From Sphingobacteriaceae bacterium (GTDB lineage: Bacteria > Bacteroidota > Bacteroidia > Sphingobacteriales > Sphingobacteriaceae), in NCBI GenBank assembly GCA_947458875.1, contig CANGZD010000016.1, positions 1 through 34,967 of the forward strand: a DNA stretch of 34,967 bases, written 5' to 3'. Numbering within the stretch: position 1 is the stretch's first letter; each line of letters begins with the position of its first letter. Positions 24,705-33,969 of the stretch are shown here, in pieces. A program made the position numbers and the translations under genes. The notes beneath the pieces are model-generated. The model was not told where the DNA came from and did not search any database. It was given only the letters and a program-made list of their open reading frames with translations.

Positions 24705-25014
24705 ACATCGCACATTCAGCGGCGCAAGTTCTGCAGGCCTCTGCGCATTGTTGGCAATGTTCTTCCTCGTGCTTTTCGCAAGCTTCTGCACAAACTCGAC
24801 ATACTTCGGCACATAATTGACACAATGCCTCTGCGTGTTTTGATCTTCTTGCACTGAACCTGGCGCACAAAGCGCAAATATCAGCACAATCGCGACAGCT
24901 CTTTATACATTCGATAAAGTCGCCACCCTTTTCTTCAAGAGAGGCATTGGCACACATTTCACAAGCTTCCAGGCAAGCCAGACAGGCTTTTATACAGGCA
25001 TCTAAATTTTTCAT
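24703..25014 (-). CDS. Cys-rich four-helix copper-storage protein (Csp3/DUF326-like)
   Basis: A 103-residue protein with 20 cysteines, mostly in CxxxC/CxxC spacing along amphipathic helices: C7, 11, 14, 18, 21; 36, 40, 43, 47, 50; 65, 68, 72, 75, 79; 87, 90, 94, 97, 101. That is five Cys per predicted helix in four blocks. This is the pattern of the copper-storage proteins Csp1/Csp3, whose four-helix bundles fill their core with Cu(I) thiolates. There is no signal peptide, so it is the cytosolic (Csp3-like) type. His60, His82 and His86 could help metal entry. It is a single-gene unit, convergent with the lpxK operon. No copper regulator or exporter is adjacent. Copper binding is inferred from family. 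Confidence 0.88.
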   Translation of the reverse strand: MKNLDACIKACLACLEACEMCANASLEEKGGDFIECIKSCRDCADICALCARFSARRSKHAEALCQLCAEVCRVCAEACEKHEEEHCQQCAEACRTCAAECAM

Positions 25015-25064
25015 ATCATGATTCTTTGCGATTAAAACGAATCGGGGATATAAAATGTTTCATT

Positions 25065-25655
25065 TTAGTCTAATTTAAAACGAAGCCCCAAAGGCATGAA
25101 ATGCCAGGCACTGTAAACGTCGCGGTTTTCAGCAAGTTTGTTGGGACTGACAATAATTCGGGATGGAGGAATGACAAATAATGGGCTGCCCTCTATAAAT
25201 ATATTTTTCCCGATACGGAGGTTCATGGTCATACCAATGTTAATTGCAGGCTGAACAGCATGTTTGCCATCACCATGTAAATACATTGCTCCTAATCCAG
25301 CAGAAAAATCGAATATTATCCGGGTATTTCCCATTCTGGATATGGAATGTAGGTCTGCGCTTAAGTAGCTATAATTCAGTTCTGGAGGTGATGCTACACC
25401 TGGCTGTAACTTCACAGATGGAATACCGTTTAAGCCCCTCCGTTTATTATCCATGCTAATCCCCCAGAATATTTTCTCCTTGTTCTTAAAACGTTTACTA
25501 TAGCTTGCCTGAAATTTGGGTCCCGCGGAATAGTAGTTATCCCAGGTAATGCCCGTGCCAAGGCTGAGATATTCATTTGCTTCAGCCTTGCCAGTAGTTT
25601 GTCCCAAGCAGTCCATTGTAAGTCAAATAATCATGATGATTAATGTCGTTTTCAT
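25065..25655 (-). pseudogene. Outer-membrane protein gene with in-frame TGA in its signal peptide
   Basis: Reading from the ATG at 25655 gives MKTTLIIMII, then TGA (25623-25625), then LTMDCLGQTTGK and on in the same frame to the stop at 25065. The pieces on both sides make one normal signal peptide ending in Gly-Gln, so a single nonsense change (or a sequencing error) splits it. The ATG at 25616 gives 183 residues but leaves only a fragment of a signal. The mature part has alternating strands (ITWDNYYSAGPKFQASYSKR, NYSYLSADLHSI, IIFDFSAGLGAMYLHGD) and ends LRFKLD, so it is a predicted outer-membrane barrel of unknown family. It is the last gene of the metallopeptidase/lipoprotein operon, starting 12 bases after the lipoprotein stop. 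Confidence 0.72.
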
Positions 25656-25667
25656 ATTAAAAATTAT

Positions 25668-26132
25668 TTACTGGGCATTTAAGTAATCTTGTTCGGTGAA
25701 GGTGAAGTTATAATGATTGAGAATCGTATGTTTCGTTTCTTTGTCTATTATAAATTCATAATTTTTTATGTTCATTATGTTACGGTTATTCTCAAATGAG
25801 AGCTCTTTTGGGTTTTGAGCTACTGTTTTTAAGTGCACAACTGTAAATTGATTATCATAGATGACTTTTACGTAATCATAAGGCTTTAAAATATCCGCAT
25901 AACTTGGCTTTATAATTTTACCTCGTTGATGCATCTGAAAAACCAGTAACTTTTCTTCTGGATTGACCAGTTTAATAGCATCGACTTGTTCAGATCCATT
26001 TAGGTAAGGCACAACTTTAATTACGTGAGCACTTTTATTTATTAGAAATGATCTGGTTGAGCCAGCGTCTTCTATAACGCAAGAAGAAAATGCTAACATG
26101 GCGATGATTAAGATTGTTTTTACCGGTTTCAT
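25668..26132 (-). CDS. Small lipoprotein of unknown function, tandem copy 2
   Basis: A 154-residue protein with lipoprotein signal MKPVKTILIIAMLAFSSC (lipidated Cys18). The body is probably a beta-sandwich: RSFLINKSAHVIKVVPYLNG, then YVKVIYDNQFTVVHLK, then FENNRNIMNIKNYEF, ending TFTEQDYLNAQ. It is the paralogue of the preceding gene (26145-26609), sharing order and motifs such as VKVIYDNQ, NNRN and the FTExDYLxA end. The spacing to it is 12 bases. No family recognised. Location is probably periplasmic or on the outer membrane; a role as accessory or substrate of the upstream metallopeptidase-like lipoprotein is only suggested by gene order. Confidence 0.75.
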   Translation of the reverse strand: MKPVKTILIIAMLAFSSCVIEDAGSTRSFLINKSAHVIKVVPYLNGSEQVDAIKLVNPEEKLLVFQMHQRGKIIKPSYADILKPYDYVKVIYDNQFTVVHLKTVAQNPKELSFENNRNIMNIKNYEFIIDKETKHTILNHYNFTFTEQDYLNAQ

Positions 26133-26144
26133 AAAAATACTTTC

Positions 26145-26609
26145 TTATGGGTTGGCCTCGAGATAATCCTCTTCGGTGAAGGAATAAGCATAATATCCAG
26201 TAACAGAATGTTTCGATTGACTCACAATTATCTTTTGATAACTAATCTGATTCAATAGGTTTCTATTATTGGAAAATGGAATACCATTTTGGTTTTGAAA
26301 GTCCGCTCTGTAGTGAATTATGCTTTTCTGGTTATCGTAAATAACTTTTACAGAATCCCAACCTTGAAGTAATCCCCAGTAACTCAATTTTGGAAATTCA
26401 CTTGTCCCCATTCCTTTCATTTCAGCAACAATGGTTGTATCCTTGGGCAAAATTTCGATATAATCTTCCATACCGCTACGATAGCCCATCATCTTTATGG
26501 TATGGTTCGTGAGATTAATATATTTAATATGTACATTCTTATATCTGTCAACTATGCAAGAGCTGGTAGACAATAGGGCTAAAAGGAAGAATATTACAGT
26601 TTTTTTCAC
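26145..26609 (-). CDS. Small lipoprotein of unknown function, tandem copy 1
   Basis: A 154-residue protein with lipoprotein signal MKKTVIFFLLALLSTSSC (Cys18 lipidated). The segments IKYINLTNHTIKMMGYRSG, DSVKVIYDNQKSIIHY, FSNNRNLLNQISYQKII and the end AYSFTEEDYLEANP align with the next gene over the whole length, at low but clear identity, so these are an old tandem duplication kept in frame. It lies 11 bases after the metallopeptidase-like gene and 12 before its paralogue. No known domain recognised. Confidence 0.75.
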   Translation of the reverse strand: MKKTVIFFLLALLSTSSCIVDRYKNVHIKYINLTNHTIKMMGYRSGMEDYIEILPKDTTIVAEMKGMGTSEFPKLSYWGLLQGWDSVKVIYDNQKSIIHYRADFQNQNGIPFSNNRNLLNQISYQKIIVSQSKHSVTGYYAYSFTEEDYLEANP

Positions 26610-26620
26610 TTTTACTTATT

Positions 26621-28231
26621 TTAATAGTAACTCAATAGTTTGTCAATATCAGCATCCGTTACACCGTTGGGTTTATGAGCTTTGAGCTGTTTTCTCAGAG
26701 TTTTTAACGTGAATATATGTCTCAGCATATTTTCATCTATATATGCTAGGGTATAACCTTTAACGTTATCATCTGTTGTATTGAAAAGAGCTTTTTCATT
26801 AAAATCATCAATAATATTGATATAAACATTGGTGTATTTCCAGTCATAACTATGTGTCCATTCTTGATAAGCTCGGTAGTTTGGGTCTTGAACTGGTGCT
26901 AAATAACTCCAATCTCCATAGTTGGGAATTCCTCTGGTGTTTTTGTACTCTAGCTTGGTTACCCACCATTCTACTCCGATAGCCCAGCTTTCTTGTAGCC
27001 AAAAACTCACTGTAAAAAAGCTCAGGGCTGCTAATACCATATGTCTTGCATGGCTGGTATGGGCTGTCTCATGACAAGTGGTTGAAAAAACTTCATCAGA
27101 ATCATATTCAATATTTCCATTATGATACCGGCTTATTCTAAGAACAGGTACAGCAATGTAATTGTTACCCGAATTACCCATATCGTCATCAACACCAATA
27201 TACCATATCCTCGGAGAAGCAAGACTATATGGTCTTTTCAAGCCATCGATGAATCCGTAACTATAACGGTATGCGGCTCTAAAAATGTGTCCAATAAAGC
27301 GATTATATCCATCATTTATGTCTACATTCCAGTCTTCTTTTTGTTTTGGCCCATTTATCCATGCTGTCAAATCAATTAAATGTGGTTTTACGGTAAAATC
27401 GGATTGGCTAAACCATAGCGAATAATTACATGGCCGTTTAAAAGTGTCTGCCATACGGTAATTGCCCCAGAAGTCGGTTTGGGCATGCAAGGTCGTGAAC
27501 CAGCGGCGGGCACGCATATCTACGCCTTCCAGCCCGATTAACTTATTTAAACGGGTGTCGAAAATCTGAATTTTACCGCCCGGATGATAGGACTTTTTCT
27601 GGCTTATACCCTTATCGCTTTTTAGCGTGTCCTGGTAATTGCGGGTAATTTTGTAGGCCTCATCCAACAGGGCATCCAGGTATTCTTCATGCTGCCCCTT
27701 ACTAAATGTGGGGTCTTCTTCGGGGATGTATAATTCAGCTAGTTTTTGGTGTACAATTCTGGAGTTTAATCGCTGGTTAATACTAACCGAAGCATATTGC
27801 CAGGCATAATTATCTTTGCCTTGTGCGGGATCACGGTAAGCATTGCCGGTACGAATAATTTCATGATCTAGAGGGTAGGGATAAAGTGTAAGATTTTTCT
27901 CATTGTCCAATAATTGAAATTGAAGAGAGTCTGTCGGCATGAATTTCATGTAGTAATGGCTCGCTTTGATTTTGTCGGGATCCAAAAGTCGGAATCCCTT
28001 GTTTGAGATTTGTGTTGCCGCCTTCCGCATTACTTCTACAGTATAAGGATTCTCCAGTTTGCGCCCTAAAATGGTTTCACCTTCAAGGTCTGTATTTGCC
28101 CGGAGCAATTTTGGCTGTTCCATAGGGGGGTAACCCTTGGAAATTTCCACTACCTGTATCCCTTCCTCTTTTCTACAAGCTGTAGCTGCGACCAATATGG
28201 TCAGCAGTGCCACAACAAATCGATTTTTCAT
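26621..28231 (-). CDS. Lipoprotein with HExxH zinc-metallopeptidase-like motif
   Basis: A 536-residue protein with lipoprotein signal ending VAATAC (Cys19). Residues 382-397 read VFSTTCHETAHTSHAR, an HExxH zinc site (His387, Glu388, His391). About 23 and 30 residues later come Glu414 and Glu421 in LQESWAIGVEWW, candidates for the third ligand as in gluzincins. The N-terminal third (about 50-200) is largely helical and holds RRWFTTLHAQTDFWGNYRMA further on (242-261). No standard peptidase family could be named. It heads an operon with two paralogous lipoproteins and an outer-membrane protein, so it probably acts at the cell surface or periplasm. Proteolysis is inferred from the motif only. Confidence 0.72.
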   Translation of the reverse strand: MKNRFVVALLTILVAATACRKEEGIQVVEISKGYPPMEQPKLLRANTDLEGETILGRKLENPYTVEVMRKAATQISNKGFRLLDPDKIKASHYYMKFMPTDSLQFQLLDNEKNLTLYPYPLDHEIIRTGNAYRDPAQGKDNYAWQYASVSINQRLNSRIVHQKLAELYIPEEDPTFSKGQHEEYLDALLDEAYKITRNYQDTLKSDKGISQKKSYHPGGKIQIFDTRLNKLIGLEGVDMRARRWFTTLHAQTDFWGNYRMADTFKRPCNYSLWFSQSDFTVKPHLIDLTAWINGPKQKEDWNVDINDGYNRFIGHIFRAAYRYSYGFIDGLKRPYSLASPRIWYIGVDDDMGNSGNNYIAVPVLRISRYHNGNIEYDSDEVFSTTCHETAHTSHARHMVLAALSFFTVSFWLQESWAIGVEWWVTKLEYKNTRGIPNYGDWSYLAPVQDPNYRAYQEWTHSYDWKYTNVYINIIDDFNEKALFNTTDDNVKGYTLAYIDENMLRHIFTLKTLRKQLKAHKPNGVTDADIDKLLSYY

Positions 28232-28304
28232 TTCAATCTATTTAAAGTTTAAAAAATCGATAAGGCGGTTGTTACGGATTTAGTCTGAAATACGGTATCC
28301 GATT

Positions 28305-28327
28305 TTAACCATAACGCCTACGGTTAA
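28305..28327 (-). terminator. Weak hairpin downstream of rlmH
   Basis: TTAACC / GGTTAA (6-bp stem, 11-base loop) about 80 bases after the rlmH stop and 74 upstream of the metallopeptidase gene. There is no long T-run, so termination is doubtful; it could also belong to the promoter region of the downstream operon. Confidence 0.25.
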
Positions 28328-28406
28328 CAATTGTTTTAGTGGTTGTGATAAAACAATAGAAGTTTTCTGGAGAACTTAAAAGCTATTAGCATTGGTGCCT
28401 AAGAAT

Positions 28407-28880
28407 TTAGGAATGGTGATAAGGCTCTCCCTTAAGGATGGTGAAAGCCCGGTATACCTGCTCTACAAAGAACAGGCGAACCATCTGGTGGGAGAAGGTC
28501 ATCCGAGAAAGCGAAATTTTGCCCTGAGCTTTCTCGTAAATGTTTTGGTCGAAACCGTAGGGGCCGCCTACTACAAACACCAAGTTTTGTACACTGGCTA
28601 GCATTTTCTTGTTCAAGTAGCTGGAAAATCCCTCAGAACTGAGTTCCTCGCCATTTTCATCCAATAAAATCAACTGGTCGTTGGGTTTGAGTTGTTTAAG
28701 TATGAGTTCCGCTTCCTTGCTTTTTTGTTCGGCCTCATTGAGGTGTTTGGTGTTTTTTATATCAGGGATTTCGAGGTATTGAAAGGTAATGTAATGTTTC
28801 AGCCTTTTGAGATATTTTTCGATTCCCTCACGCAGGTAAGCTTCATCGGTTTTGCCTATAACCAGGAAAGTGATCTTCAT
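28407..28880 (-). CDS. rlmH: 23S rRNA (pseudouridine1915-N3)-methyltransferase
   Basis: SPOUT-class methyltransferase that methylates pseudouridine 1915 of 23S rRNA in helix 69, using S-adenosylmethionine on assembled 70S ribosomes. The knotted C-terminal half is diagnostic: LVFVVGGPYGFDQNIYEKAQ, then ISLSRMTFSHQMVRLFFVEQ followed by VYRAFTILKGEPYHHS. The N-terminus MKITFLVIGKTDEAYLREGI and the 157-residue length are standard. It is a single gene on the minus strand, separated from aconitase by a terminator. Confidence 0.97.
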   Translation of the reverse strand: MKITFLVIGKTDEAYLREGIEKYLKRLKHYITFQYLEIPDIKNTKHLNEAEQKSKEAELILKQLKPNDQLILLDENGEELSSEGFSSYLNKKMLASVQNLVFVVGGPYGFDQNIYEKAQGKISLSRMTFSHQMVRLFFVEQVYRAFTILKGEPYHHS

Positions 28881-28896
28881 AATATTCCAAGTTTAC

Positions 28897-28928
28897 AAAA
28901 AAGCCCCGTTCTAAAGAACAGGGCTTTC
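28897..28928 (-). terminator. Terminator after aconitase
   Basis: On the minus strand AAAGCCCTGTTCT / AGAACGGGGCTTTTTT with a 2-base loop and one mismatch, 18 bases after the aconitase stop. It lies just ahead of the rlmH start, so rlmH needs a promoter within or next to it. Confidence 0.88.
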
Positions 28929-28945
28929 GAATTAGGTTGGTAATC

Positions 28946-31213
28946 TTAGGCTTTTTGACTGTTTCTAATAATATTCAGTGCGCCACCGGCTTTAAACCAT
29001 TCTATTTGCTGTGCATTATAAGTGTGGTTTACAGCAAAAGAAACACTACTACCGTCGGCATGCGTTAATACTACTTTTAAAGCTTTACCCGGAGCGAATT
29101 CGGTCAATCCAACAATGTCAATTATATCATCTTCCTGAATTCTGTCGTAATCTTCCGGATTGGCGAAAGTTAGTGCCAACATACCTTGTTTTTTTAAATT
29201 GGTTTCGTGAATCCGTGCGAAAGATTTTACCAAAATGGCACGAACGCCTAAATGGCGGGGCTCCATGGCCGCATGTTCACGTGATGAACCTTCTCCGTAA
29301 TTCTCATCTCCTACCACTACGGTGCCAATCCCGGCAGCTTTGTAGGCTCTTTGTACGGCTGGTACAGGGCCGTATGAACCATCCAATTGATTCTTGACAT
29401 TGTCGGCTTTGTCATTAAAGAAGTTGATGGCACCGATCAGCATGTTGTTAGATATATTATCTAAATGACCGCGGAATTTTAACCATGGGCCAGCCATAGA
29501 AATATGGTCGGTGGTACATTTTCCTTTGGCTTTGATCAATAACTTCAGGCCGTTCAGGTCGGTTCCTTCCCATGCCTTAAATGGTTCTAGCAATTGTAAG
29601 CGGGTAGATTGAGGATCAACAATGACAGCTACTTTGCTACCATCTTCTGCTGGTGCCTGATAACCAGCATCTTCTACTGCAAATCCTTTAGGAGGCATTT
29701 CAAGTCCCTTAGGCTCGTCCAATTTTACTTGTTCTCCCTGTGCATTGGTTAAGGTATCCGTTAATGGGTTAAAGCCCAGATCACCTGCAATAGCCAATGC
29801 AGTTACAATTTCTGGCGAAGCCACGAATGCATGCGTATTTGGGTTCCCGTCGTTGCGGGCTTTAAAGTTTCTGTTAAATGAGGTGATGATGGAATTTTTG
29901 CGGTTCGGATCGTCGCTATGACGAGCCCACTGCCCGATGCATGGTCCGCAAGCATTGGCCAACACCACACCACCCATTTGATCGAACGTATTCAAATAAC
30001 CATCACGTTCAATGGTGTAACGTACCAATTCTGAACCTGGTGTAATGGTAAATTCGGCTTTTGCCTTCAGCTTTTTATCAACAGCTTGTTGAGCAATGGA
30101 GGCAGCTCGGGTAATATCTTCGTAAGAAGAGTTGGTACAAGAGCCAATTAAACCTACCTCTAAATCCTGGGGCCATCCATGTTCTTTTACCGCTTCTTTC
30201 AGTTTAGAGATCGGCCAGGCCATATCCGGAGTGAACGGCCCGTTTACATGTGGCTCTAATGTAGAAAGATCAATCTCTATCACCTGATCAAAATATTTTT
30301 CAGGGTTGGCATACACTTCATCATCACCGGTTAAGTGCGACTTCACCTGATCGGCCAAGGCTGCAATTTCTGCTCTTTTGGTGCCTTTCAGATAATCTGC
30401 AATTTTCTCATCATATCCGAAAATGGAAGTAGTTGCTCCAATCTCTGCACCCATATTACAGATAGTTCCTTTTCCGGTGGCCGATAAAGAACGTGCTCCT
30501 TCTCCAAAATATTCAACAATGTATCCGGTACCACCTTTTACAGTTAAAATTCCGGCAACTTTCAGGATCACATCCTTAGCTGAAGTCCAGCCAGATAATT
30601 TACCGGTTAATTTTACACCGATGAGTTTAGGGAATTTAAGTTCCCAGGCCAATCCGGCCATCACATCGCAAGCATCCGCACCACCTACACCAATAGCGAT
30701 CATGCCCAAGCCACCTGCGTTTGGCGTGTGAGAGTCGGTACCAATCATCATTCCTCCAGGGAAGGCGTAGTTCTCTAACACCACCTGGTGGATAATTCCT
30801 GCTCCCGGTTTCCAAAATCCAATACCGTATTTGTTCGAAACAGATGCGAGGAAATCAAAAACTTCTTTATTCTGTGTATTTGAAACGGCTAAATCTGTCT
30901 TTGCACCCTCTTTAGCCTGGATCAGGTGATCGCAATGCACCGTTGATGGAACTGCCACACTTGGACGGCCAGCCTGCATAAATTGCAATAGGGCCATTTG
31001 TGCCGTTGCATCTTGCATGGCAACACGGTCTGGTGCAAAATCAACATAGTCTGTACCTCTTTGGTATGCCTGAGCCGCATCACTATCCCACAAGTGGGCA
31101 TATAAAATCTTTTCTGTTAATGTTAGAGGTTTACCTACCAATTTACGGGCAGCAGCAATACGCGTTTCGTAGTTGCTGTAAACCTTTTTGATCATGTCTA
31201 AATCAAATGCCAT
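28946..31213 (-). CDS. acn: Aconitate hydratase (mitochondrial type)
   Basis: TCA-cycle enzyme that interconverts citrate and isocitrate on a [4Fe-4S] cluster. The cluster cysteines are Cys359 in [12 protein letters not shown] and Cys422/Cys425 in [11 protein letters not shown]. Other active-site segments are [10 protein letters not shown] (91-100), [15 protein letters not shown] (156-170) and [20 protein letters not shown] in the swivel domain. The 755 residues match the mitochondrial-type aconitases and are shorter than the IRP-type AcnA (about 890). It is a single-gene unit, divergent from the TonB-dependent receptor. Confidence 0.97.
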   Translation of the reverse strand: MAFDLDMIKKVYSNYETRIAAARKLVGKPLTLTEKILYAHLWDSDAAQAYQRGTDYVDFAPDRVAMQDATAQMALLQFMQAGRPSVAVPSTVHCDHLIQAKEGAKTDLAVSNTQNKEVFDFLASVSNKYGIGFWKPGAGIIHQVVLENYAFPGGMMIGTDSHTPNAGGLGMIAIGVGGADACDVMAGLAWELKFPKLIGVKLTGKLSGWTSAKDVILKVAGILTVKGGTGYIVEYFGEGARSLSATGKGTICNMGAEIGATTSIFGYDEKIADYLKGTKRAEIAALADQVKSHLTGDDEVYANPEKYFDQVIEIDLSTLEPHVNGPFTPDMAWPISKLKEAVKEHGWPQDLEVGLIGSCTNSSYEDITRAASIAQQAVDKKLKAKAEFTITPGSELVRYTIERDGYLNTFDQMGGVVLANACGPCIGQWARHSDDPNRKNSIITSFNRNFKARNDGNPNTHAFVASPEIVTALAIAGDLGFNPLTDTLTNAQGEQVKLDEPKGLEMPPKGFAVEDAGYQAPAEDGSKVAVIVDPQSTRLQLLEPFKAWEGTDLNGLKLLIKAKGKCTTDHISMAGPWLKFRGHLDNISNNMLIGAINFFNDKADNVKNQLDGSYGPVPAVQRAYKAAGIGTVVVGDENYGEGSSREHAAMEPRHLGVRAILVKSFARIHETNLKKQGMLALTFANPEDYDRIQEDDIIDIVGLTEFAPGKALKVVLTHADGSSVSFAVNHTYNAQQIEWFKAGGALNIIRNSQKA

Positions 31214-31344
31214 GTTTATAATTGAGCTGATGTTTAATACGAATTTTTAATGCAGCGAAGTTAAAAAAAATATCATCCTCTTCCTTATCAGATTTTTAAA
31301 CTTAAATATGGATGATGATTTAACTATTATTTTATATTATTTCC

Positions 31345-31373
31345 TTTGTAATATTTTTTATATTCGCTATTTG
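31345..31373 (+). promoter_or_regulatory. Candidate Bacteroidota-type promoter of the TonB-dependent receptor gene
   Basis: TTTG at 31345-31348 and TATTTG at 31368-31373 are separated by 19 bases. This resembles the phylum's -33 TTTG and -7 TAnnTTTG boxes, although the -7 box lacks the two middle bases. It would start transcription about 15 bases before the ATG. The whole 182-base gap to the aconitase gene (31214-31395) is very A/T-rich and shows no clear operator. Confidence 0.35.
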
Positions 31374-31395
31374 AATCTTTAAGAAAACAATAATT

Positions 31396-33951
31396 ATGAA
31401 GAAGTTTTTTTTAATCATGCTGTTTAGTGTTGGGTTTAACTTGGCATTTGCGCAAACGATAATCAAGGGTAGAGTGAGTGATGCCAAGGGGATGCCCTTG
31501 CCCGGTGTGAGCGTATCAGAAAAGGGTAGTGGTAAAGGTACCGCCACTAATGCCCAAGGGGAGTTTAGTTTGGAAGTCAGCAGTCAGGCAGCCACGATTA
31601 GATTTTTTATGCTTGGATTCCAAGTCCAAGAATTAGCAATTCCAGAAAATAGACAGTTCTCAGTTACCCTTTTAGAAAGTGCCACCAGCCTTAGCGAAGT
31701 AGTGGTAGTAGGCTCCAGAAGTTTGCGCAGGAGTGCAACAGAGACTGCCGTTCCGGTAGATGTTATCGATATGAAAGCAGTAATGAAGCAAACTGGAAAG
31801 TTGGAAGTAAACCGTTTGTTAGAATTTGCTGCGCCATCTTTTAATGCCAATAAGCAAACCGGATCCGATGGTGCCGATCATATCGATCCCGCAACTTTGA
31901 GGGGTTTAGGTCCAGATCAAACTTTAGTTCTGATCAACGGTAAACGCCGTCATCAATCCTCATTAATTAATTTGTTTGGTACCCGTGGTCGTGGTAACAC
32001 TGGTACCGATTTGAACGCCATTCCGGTCGCTTCCATCGAAAGAGTAGAGGTCTTGCGTGATGGAGCCTCTGCCCAATACGGTTCCGATGCCATTGCCGGT
32101 GTAGTGAATATCGTTTTGAAAAATAAAGTGAATGAATTTAACGGATTTTTAAATACAGGGGCTTATGATGCACAATATAGAACCGACAATCGCTCTTTTG
32201 ACGGTGAAACTATACAGTTTGCAGGGAATTACGGCGTGGGGATAGGTGAAAGGGGCTTTATTAATTTTTCTATGAATTTTCTGAATAACCAAAAAACGCA
32301 AAGAGTTCCTGCACCCGATCCAAATACACCGGATATATGGCGTCGTCAATTTGGGGATGCCTCGGGCCGCGATTTCGGTACTTTTGTGAACGCCTCTATT
32401 CCGCTTGGGAATGGTGCTGAATGGTATGCTTTTGGTGGATTTAGCAATCGATTTACCGATGCTTTTGCCTGGAGTCGATTTGCAGGTGATAAAAACAATG
32501 TAGATGCCATTTATCCAAATGGTTTTGATCCGAGAATTCAATCTAATATTGACGACAAGTCAGTTTCTACTGGCTTAAAAACCAAATGGAAAGGCTGGGA
32601 TGTAGATTTCAACAATACCTTTGGTACCAACCGCATGCATTACTTTGTTGATGGGACTATCAATGCCAGCTTGGGCATTAAGTCACCAACCTTTTTTGAT
32701 GCTGGCGGCTTCCAATTCTCTCAAAATACCACTGGTATGAGCTTTACCAGAGCTTATGATGGGGTAGCTTCAGGATTAAATGTGGCTTTCGGTACTGAGT
32801 ACCGCATAGATCGCTACTTGATTTTTGCTGGAGATGAGGGATCTTACAAAAATTACAGTGATCCCAACAATCCAATTCCCGGAGGATCACAAGGTTTTCC
32901 TGGTTTCCAGCCCCGTAATGAAGTGAATGTAAGCCGTAGCAATCTGGCTGCCTATACCGATGTAGAATTGGATTTGACCAAGCAATATTTAGTAACTGCC
33001 GCGATTCGTTACGAAAATTACAGCGATTTCGGTGGAACGCTCAATGGTAAGTTAGCCATGCGTTATAAATTTTCTGATGCATTTAATTTAAGAGGATCGG
33101 TTAGTACCGGTTTCCGTGCCCCATCCCTTCAGCAGATCTACTTTAATACCATCTTTACCAATTTCGAAAATGGACAACCAACCGAGGTATTGTTGTCAAA
33201 TAATTTTAGTACAGTAACCCGTACACTGGGCATTGAACGTTTAAAACAGGAACGCTCTACCAATGAAAGTTTAGGATTTACCTGGAGACCATTGAACAAC
33301 CTGAGTTTAACTGTTGATGCTTATCAGATCAATATTAAGGATCGCGTCGTATTAACCGGAAATTTTAAAGACGATGATAATCAGATTGGTACTGATTTAA
33401 AAGAACTCGGCGTTTCTCGGGCACAATTTTTTACCAATGCCATTGATACCCGAAACCGGGGAGTAGATATCATCTTGACTCACGATGCAGTATTGGGAGA
33501 AGGCCGTTTGGTGACCTCTTTTGCAGCAAATTTTAACAAATTATCGATTTTAGATATTAAAACGAATCAAAAATTAGCCGGCAAGGAGGATATCTATTTT
33601 AGTCCTCGTGAGCAAGCTTTTGTGAGAGCTTCGGCCCCTCCTAGTAAAATGAATTTAAATTTTGATTATTCTCAAAATAAATTCAATGCTAACCTGCGTT
33701 TGGTACGATTTGGTGAAGTAATGCTCTTAGGCTTTGGAGATAATGTTTATACCCCAAAAATCACTACAGATCTGAGCTTTGGTTACAAACTGAATAAAAA
33801 TTTGAATTTAAATTTTGGTGCAGATAATTTGTTTAACGTGTACCCGGATAGACAAGATCAATCTCAAACGGAAGCCGGTGGCGCCTGGGATTCCGTCCAG
33901 ATGAATTACAACGGCCGCCGTTATTTCTTACGTTTAGGAATGACATTCTAA
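31396..33951 (+). CDS. TonB-dependent outer-membrane receptor with N-terminal carboxypeptidase-like domain
   Basis: Energised outer-membrane transporter. The signal peptide MKKFFLIMLFSVGFNLAFAQ is followed by a CarboxypepD_reg-like domain (about 22-97: IIKGRVSDAKGMPLPGVSVS). The plug domain (about 105-235) has LRGLGPDQTLVLINGKRRHQ and VEVLRDGASAQYGSDAIAGV, and the barrel ends YFLRLGMTF. The 851 residues are shorter than SusC-type receptors (about 1000). No SusD gene follows, so it is not a Sus-type polysaccharide transporter pair; vanadium, iron-chelate, vitamin or peptide uptake are open. It is a single-gene unit; its terminator lies inside the converging deacetylase gene. Confidence 0.93.
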   Translation: MKKFFLIMLFSVGFNLAFAQTIIKGRVSDAKGMPLPGVSVSEKGSGKGTATNAQGEFSLEVSSQAATIRFFMLGFQVQELAIPENRQFSVTLLESATSLSEVVVVGSRSLRRSATETAVPVDVIDMKAVMKQTGKLEVNRLLEFAAPSFNANKQTGSDGADHIDPATLRGLGPDQTLVLINGKRRHQSSLINLFGTRGRGNTGTDLNAIPVASIERVEVLRDGASAQYGSDAIAGVVNIVLKNKVNEFNGFLNTGAYDAQYRTDNRSFDGETIQFAGNYGVGIGERGFINFSMNFLNNQKTQRVPAPDPNTPDIWRRQFGDASGRDFGTFVNASIPLGNGAEWYAFGGFSNRFTDAFAWSRFAGDKNNVDAIYPNGFDPRIQSNIDDKSVSTGLKTKWKGWDVDFNNTFGTNRMHYFVDGTINASLGIKSPTFFDAGGFQFSQNTTGMSFTRAYDGVASGLNVAFGTEYRIDRYLIFAGDEGSYKNYSDPNNPIPGGSQGFPGFQPRNEVNVSRSNLAAYTDVELDLTKQYLVTAAIRYENYSDFGGTLNGKLAMRYKFSDAFNLRGSVSTGFRAPSLQQIYFNTIFTNFENGQPTEVLLSNNFSTVTRTLGIERLKQERSTNESLGFTWRPLNNLSLTVDAYQINIKDRVVLTGNFKDDDNQIGTDLKELGVSRAQFFTNAIDTRNRGVDIILTHDAVLGEGRLVTSFAANFNKLSILDIKTNQKLAGKEDIYFSPREQAFVRASAPPSKMNLNFDYSQNKFNANLRLVRFGEVMLLGFGDNVYTPKITTDLSFGYKLNKNLNLNFGADNLFNVYPDRQDQSQTEAGGAWDSVQMNYNGRRYFLRLGMTF

Positions 33952-33969
33952 ATCCCGGAGGCTCAGAAA

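Noticed and set aside
25050-25070. AAAATG/CATTTT hairpin between the Csp-like gene and the 183-codon gene as a metal-responsive operator
   Set aside because: It is only a 6-bp A/T-rich stem with a 3-base loop and overlaps the region just after a stop codon; it may be chance or a weak terminator.
29011-29397. 128-codon plus-strand open frame inside aconitase
   Set aside because: Antisense to the aconitase swivel domain; Cys/Arg/His-rich composition typical of a reverse-frame artefact.
31396-33951. SusC half of a SusC/SusD polysaccharide utilisation locus
   Set aside because: The receptor is too short for typical SusC and no SusD-like lipoprotein follows; the next gene is on the opposite strand.
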